Positions 60,430 to 64,000 of a stretch of DNA of 64,000 nucleotides are shown piece after piece. The notes under the pieces were generated by a model, which worked only from the letters and a program-made list of their open reading frames with translations, was not told the DNA's origin and did not search any database. Each line of letters opens with the position of its first letter. Position 1 is the stretch's first letter. The position numbers and the translations under genes are program-made. This DNA comes from Craterostigma plantagineum (Eukaryota > Streptophyta > Magnoliopsida > Lamiales > Linderniaceae), in assembly GCA_027422505.1 (NCBI GenBank), contig JAPQWV010000005.1:9429501-9493500 (forward strand), in the 5' to 3' direction.

Positions 60430-61862
60430 TCAATTCCGTGCCATTCAACGGTATTGTAGCCCTTGAAGTCTCGCTTTCCCTGTTAAACAGTGGTAGAAGC
60501 TTTTTCTTCGTTCTATATTCGTGGGGACATGGCAGGAATTTTCAATGGCCCATGTAGGTGTGTTTCCTGCAGTTGTTCAACCACTGCTATCCGTATTATC
60601 CCCACAAATTGGACACGCTTTCTTGCCTTTTACACTATAACCAGACAGATTCCCGTAAGCCGGGAAATCATTTATGGTACAGAATATCATGGCCGTAGCG
60701 TAAACCGTGATCTGATTGATGCATCGTATACTTCAACTCCTTTGTACCATAGCGCTTTCAGATCGTCGATCAACGGAGCCAAGTAGACATCAATGTCATT
60801 TCCGAGTTGTTTGGACCGGAGATTAAACACGACAACATGATGTATTTTCTTTTCATCGTAAGCCACGGAGGGAGGTTATACATACAAAGCAGCACCGGCC
60901 AAGTACTGTGACGGCTGCTCAAATCTCCAAAAGGGTTTAGCCCATCAGTGCAAAGCCGCAGTCCGAGATTTTGCGTACATCGAATCAATGTTCCTCCACT
61001 GCGGAGAATCCGTTGGATGTCTCAATTTTCCATCCTTTTTCCTTTCCTCATCATGCCATCTAAACATCTTAGCGTCGTCGGCGTTTGAAAATATGCGTTT
61101 TAGTCTCGGAATTATTGGTAAGTACCACAAAACTTTAGCAGGGGGCCACCGACTTCGTCTTTTCTCTTATAACGCCAGGTGTCGCACAGCCGACTCGTAA
61201 TCTCCCCTATAAAGTATGCAGTCGTTCGGATAGGCGTGTATTCTTTCGTGCTATAAGGGCATAATAGCTTCTTTGCTTCGTAGGTCGACGTCGGAAGCTC
61301 ATTGCCATCTGGAAGCATATTCGCGACTATTTCTAAAAGTGTTGAGAAACACTTGTCTGAAATACCAAATTTAGCCTTAACGTTCAGCAGCTTGAAGACA
61401 ACTGACAACTTTGTGTACTTTGAGCACGCGGTGTACAAAGGAATATTGTTATTCCTAACAAGGCTGTCAAATATGGGGTTCTTCAAAATCCTCTTGGACA
61501 TCACGCAGCATGTCCTCGATACGATCATTATTTTTGTCCGAAGAACCTTTAGCTACGACATCATCCTCCAAATCTAGTGGCACTCTTGTACTAGTTCCGA
61601 CACCCGCAGAACTAGCTTCACTGATGACGGCTTCACCGTGCCATATCCAATTCGTATACCCAGGTTTAAAACCGCTTATTAGCAAATGTTCCTTCACAAC
61701 ATCACTATTTCACCAGTTCATGTTATTGCAATTACGACACGGGCACGAAATCTTCGATTGCCTTTTTTTCCTACGATTCTGTTCGGCACATCTCAAGAAT
61801 TCGTCAACATCCTTCACGTACTCAGCCGTTGTTCGCAAACTATACATCCAACCCCGATCCAT

Positions 61863-62974
61863 TCCAGTTGCCTAAACTATACAATTAAATATTTACAGGT
61901 AATTCACATAAAAGCATGTACAATCGGGGCTTTATAGGGTCTTTATCGCTCCAACCTAACCCATCTTAACATTCATTATCGCTTGTAAATGTGTCTTTGA
62001 GCTTCTATGTTGACAAAAATTCGGTAGCATTTCCCCACAGTACTCCAAGTAGACGAAAAAATATAAAAGGATATACATCCAATCCATATGTCTACCCGGA
62101 GAACATTTAAGGGAAATGTAAACCAAAATTTTCATCAACATCGATGCTCAAACGCACATTTACATCCTAAAGAGACAGTGAACGTTTAAGAACGGTCCCA
62201 AACGGGGAGCATTCAAGGTTTTCTCCTAATGAGAAAACCTTAAACGGGTATCTAAGCTTAAATAAAAACTTAAATTCACAAAGACGAATGCATACAAATC
62301 AAATATGGGTGTGAAAACTTACGTATAGCTGTCCAAAGCACGAATATCACCCAAAATTCGCCCAAATTGCCCCAATCCTCCAACAAACCTACGTTTCGCA
62401 AAATACAATCTCAATTCAACCTCAAATTGAATATAACAAGGGTCTAATCCAAAATTTATGCACATAATACCCAAAATTTCGTAATAGATATTTATGAATA
62501 AAATTTTCGAAGAATTTAACACACATTCGCCAAATTACAATGAGGGAAATGGTTAGGAGAGATCTTACCGTGTTGTCGTAGCCCGGAAACGTAGGAAAGA
62601 GTCGATGTCGCCGGAAAATGTCGCCGATGAAGGTGAGGCCGCGTCCAAACTTCGACCTAAACAATCCCTAATGTCCAAACTTCACCAAAATACCTAATTT
62701 TCGCAATGATAAAAATCAATATCAACCTTAAATCAAATATAACACACGAATAAGCTACGAAATCACATAAATTAAGCTCCAAATTCTCGAAAATTCGAAA
62801 CCCCCAATTTTCGAAAAACACCAATTTCGAAACTTCCAAGCTGCAAATCGCTAAAACATAGAGGGGAAATGCTAAATGGACTTCTTACCGTGTTCTCCAA
62901 GCTCGGATACGTCGGAAAAGCTTCGATTTCGTCGGAAAATCGCCCATAGTCAGAAAATATAATTTTTTTTAAAT
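61863..62974 (-). other. CACTA 5' untranslated and promoter region
   Basis: It lies upstream of the transposase start on minus. Two segments, about 62,560-62,660 and 62,880-62,945, are similar in wording (CTTACCGTGTT...CGGA-ACGT-GGAAA), a diverged direct repeat. No separate gene seen. Confidence 0.5.
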
Positions 62975-63263
62975 AAATTAATATATTGGGTGACGGGCTT
63001 TATTTCGTGAAACAACCATCGCCCATACTTAAAAAATAATAATTTTTAAAAAAAATTAAAGGGTTGGGTGACGGATGTTTAGTTCCGAACCGTCGCCCAA
63101 AGTTTACGTAACTCATAGGCGAAGGCTTGTATAGGACAACCATCGCCTATGTTCGCCGAAACTTAAAAAAATTACATAAATGCCACCGCGTCTATTATAG
63201 GCGACGTATTTTCTACACCAGTCGTCCATAATGCCGTGGCCTGTAAGTCATTTTCTACTAGTG
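62975..63263. repeat. CACTA terminal and subterminal repeats (right)
   Basis: GGGTGACGG, GGCGACG and inverse words (CCGTCGCCC, CCATCGCCC) recur, mirroring the left end, and finish at TTTTCTACTAGTG. Confidence 0.8.
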
Positions 63264-63266
63264 TTG

Positions 63267-64000
63267 CTTAAGCTAAAAGTAAAGAACTCGTCACCACCTT
63301 ATCAATTCCATCACAGAGTTCGAAGCTCTAATATATATTCGTATCCACTCCTTAAGTAATATAATGGGAAAAAAGGCAGAACTTTAATATGAAAGAACCC
63401 TGATCAAAAGAAGAAAGTATCGGGCATTCAACAACAAAAACAAAGAATCATCAACGTGAGGTATGAGATTCTACCACATGTGAAATTGTTTGTACTTAAT
63501 ATATTTTATTAATAGGTATCTACTGTGACTTATGATATGCTTATATAAGGGTTTCGAAAGTTGTGGGAGCAAGAAAACCCTAAATCTTTGAGTTACGGTT
63601 TAGGCTCATGAATGTTTATAAGAGTTCTAATGAAATTGAAATCTATAGTGTTCTATTCTTTAGAATTTATTATATTCTTTATAAATTTAGAGTTTTAAGG
63701 TGTACCCTTTTCTGGGTTATGAATTATTTTCAAAGGTGAACATGATAGTATATAAATGTCATCTTTAGGGTTTTTGAAGGAATCAAGTGATTCCACTTCA
63801 TTTGAGTATCGGCCGATTCATGATGAGAGGTTCCGATCGATTGCTAGGATTCGCCGAGCTTAGATGGCTTAGTTGTAGCGACCCTCGTTTTCTAATTAAG
63901 ATTAGTGGCGGATTTTCGCAACGTAAGTCGCGGAAGACCCGTCTAACAAAATCTTTTTCCTAAAAGATAATACAATACAGCAAAATATTACTATATATTG
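63267..64000 (+). mobile_element. Tekay-like LTR, second part, and possible next LTR start
   Basis: It continues the sequence cut at 40946 (GTAATAAGCTTG|CTTAAGC). No gene seen. TGTAGCGACCCTCG at 63,874 looks like another LTR start but the window ends too soon to test it. Confidence 0.4.

Larger units (their letters stand above)
47056..60434 (-). mobile_element. Long-LTR Ty1/copia element inserted in CACTA transposase
   Basis: The TCAAT target duplications at 47056-47060 and 60430-60434 flank the element 47061-60429. It runs on minus: 5' LTR on the right, primer site 58040-58060, a shortened gag-RT-RNase H interior of 2.67 kb, polypurine tract and 3' LTR on the left. The 3' LTR is itself split by a younger element. 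LTR length is about 2.37 kb, long for copia. The interior has lost the protease-integrase part. Confidence 0.92.
45286..61862 (-). pseudogene. CACTA TNP2-type transposase, split by a copia element
   Basis: The coding parts are 61862-60435 and 47055-45286. The N-terminal association domain starts at ATG 61862 (MDRGWMYSLRTTAEYVKDVD ... CPCRNC ... GFKPGYTNWIWHGE). The Transposase_21 core follows (LPDGNELPTSTYEAKKLL; CTDGLNPFG; STWPVLLCMYNLPPW; HTYMGH near 60,550), then after the insertion SDTVAHINTQFGKK, HCIDVMHVEKNVCDS and MHVEK-type motifs. A DUF4218-like region (PKLVGYKSHDCHALMQHLLP; EMFFPPSFFDIKVHL) and a DUF4216-like end (NGYTFYTKR ... YVDDPFILAVQANK ... PNHDEGMYCWQTQNL) complete it. The enzyme would cut the CACTA ends. 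In-frame stops are seen after CRNCNNMNW (near 61,720) and after AEKLSFC (near 46,710), besides the insertion, so it is dead. Confidence 0.85.
40944..63266 (-). mobile_element. CACTA (En/Spm) DNA transposon with nested insertions
   Basis: The TTG target duplications at 40944-40946 and 63264-63266 flank the element 40947-63263. The ends are CACTAGTGCAGAATGACA and, inverted, CACTAGTAGAAAATGACT. Both subterminal regions carry repeats of the type GGGCGACGG/CCGTCGCCC. Without the nested copia and hAT insertions the element is about 8.3 kb. It has two genes on minus: a TNP2-type transposase (upstream) and a TnpA-like/Ulp1 gene (downstream). Stops and insertions make it non-functional, although the ends could still be mobilised. 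Confidence 0.93.

Overview
This window is nuclear DNA of a flowering plant, most likely a eudicot. The signs are spliced genes of plant-specific families (a TRICHOME BIREFRINGENCE-LIKE gene, a plant RBX1, an EIX-type receptor-like protein), LTR retrotransposons primed by plant initiator tRNA-Met, CACTA, hAT, Mutator and Tourist DNA transposons, and an endogenous plant pararetrovirus. There are no operons or bacterial features. The species cannot be named from the sequence.

Layout. 1-1.24 kb: endogenous caulimovirid pieces (movement protein and primer site on minus, polyprotein tail on plus, joined head to head), followed by a SINE-like unit and a Mutator-type non-autonomous element with a 9-bp target duplication. 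2.6-6.5 kb: repeat-derived, no gene. 6.65-10.03 kb: an LRR receptor-like protein gene with two frameshifts and a perfect 243-bp in-frame tandem duplication. 10.88-13.43 kb (minus): a complete three-exon TBL gene of 375 aa, assembled here by reading the splice junctions, with a MITE in intron 2. 14.12-14.60 kb: a Cassandra-type solo LTR carrying a 5S rRNA-like block. 14.64-33.07 kb: a Ty1/copia element (target duplication AATAC, unusual TA...TA ends) split by two later insertions, a non-autonomous Tat-like gypsy (ATCTT) and a full-length chromovirus of Tekay/Del type (TTATA). 34.50-36.20 kb (minus): a complete five-exon RBX1 gene of 118 aa. 36.3-39.3 kb: hAT, hairpin and Tourist-like MITEs.

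39.3-64 kb is a pile of nested transposons. A copia fragment and a Tat-like fragment lead into a Tekay-like LTR. That LTR is split by a 22.3-kb CACTA element (target duplication TTG). The CACTA transposase gene is split by a long-LTR copia (TCAAT). The 3' LTR of that copia is split by a very young 5.95-kb LTR element (ACAAT; its LTRs differ at one site in 337). A 633-bp hAT element (CATTCGGG) sits in the second CACTA gene, which ends in a Ulp1-type protease domain.

Only two genes look intact: TBL (cell-wall polysaccharide O-acetylation family) and RBX1 (RING subunit of cullin ubiquitin ligases). The receptor-like protein is probably a pseudogene. The most novel item is the youngest LTR element at 48.2-54.2 kb: it has no protease, integrase or reverse transcriptase, an intact 403-codon coiled-coil ORF, and a leader packed with palindromic W-box-like repeats and short CACTGTAGCA repeats.
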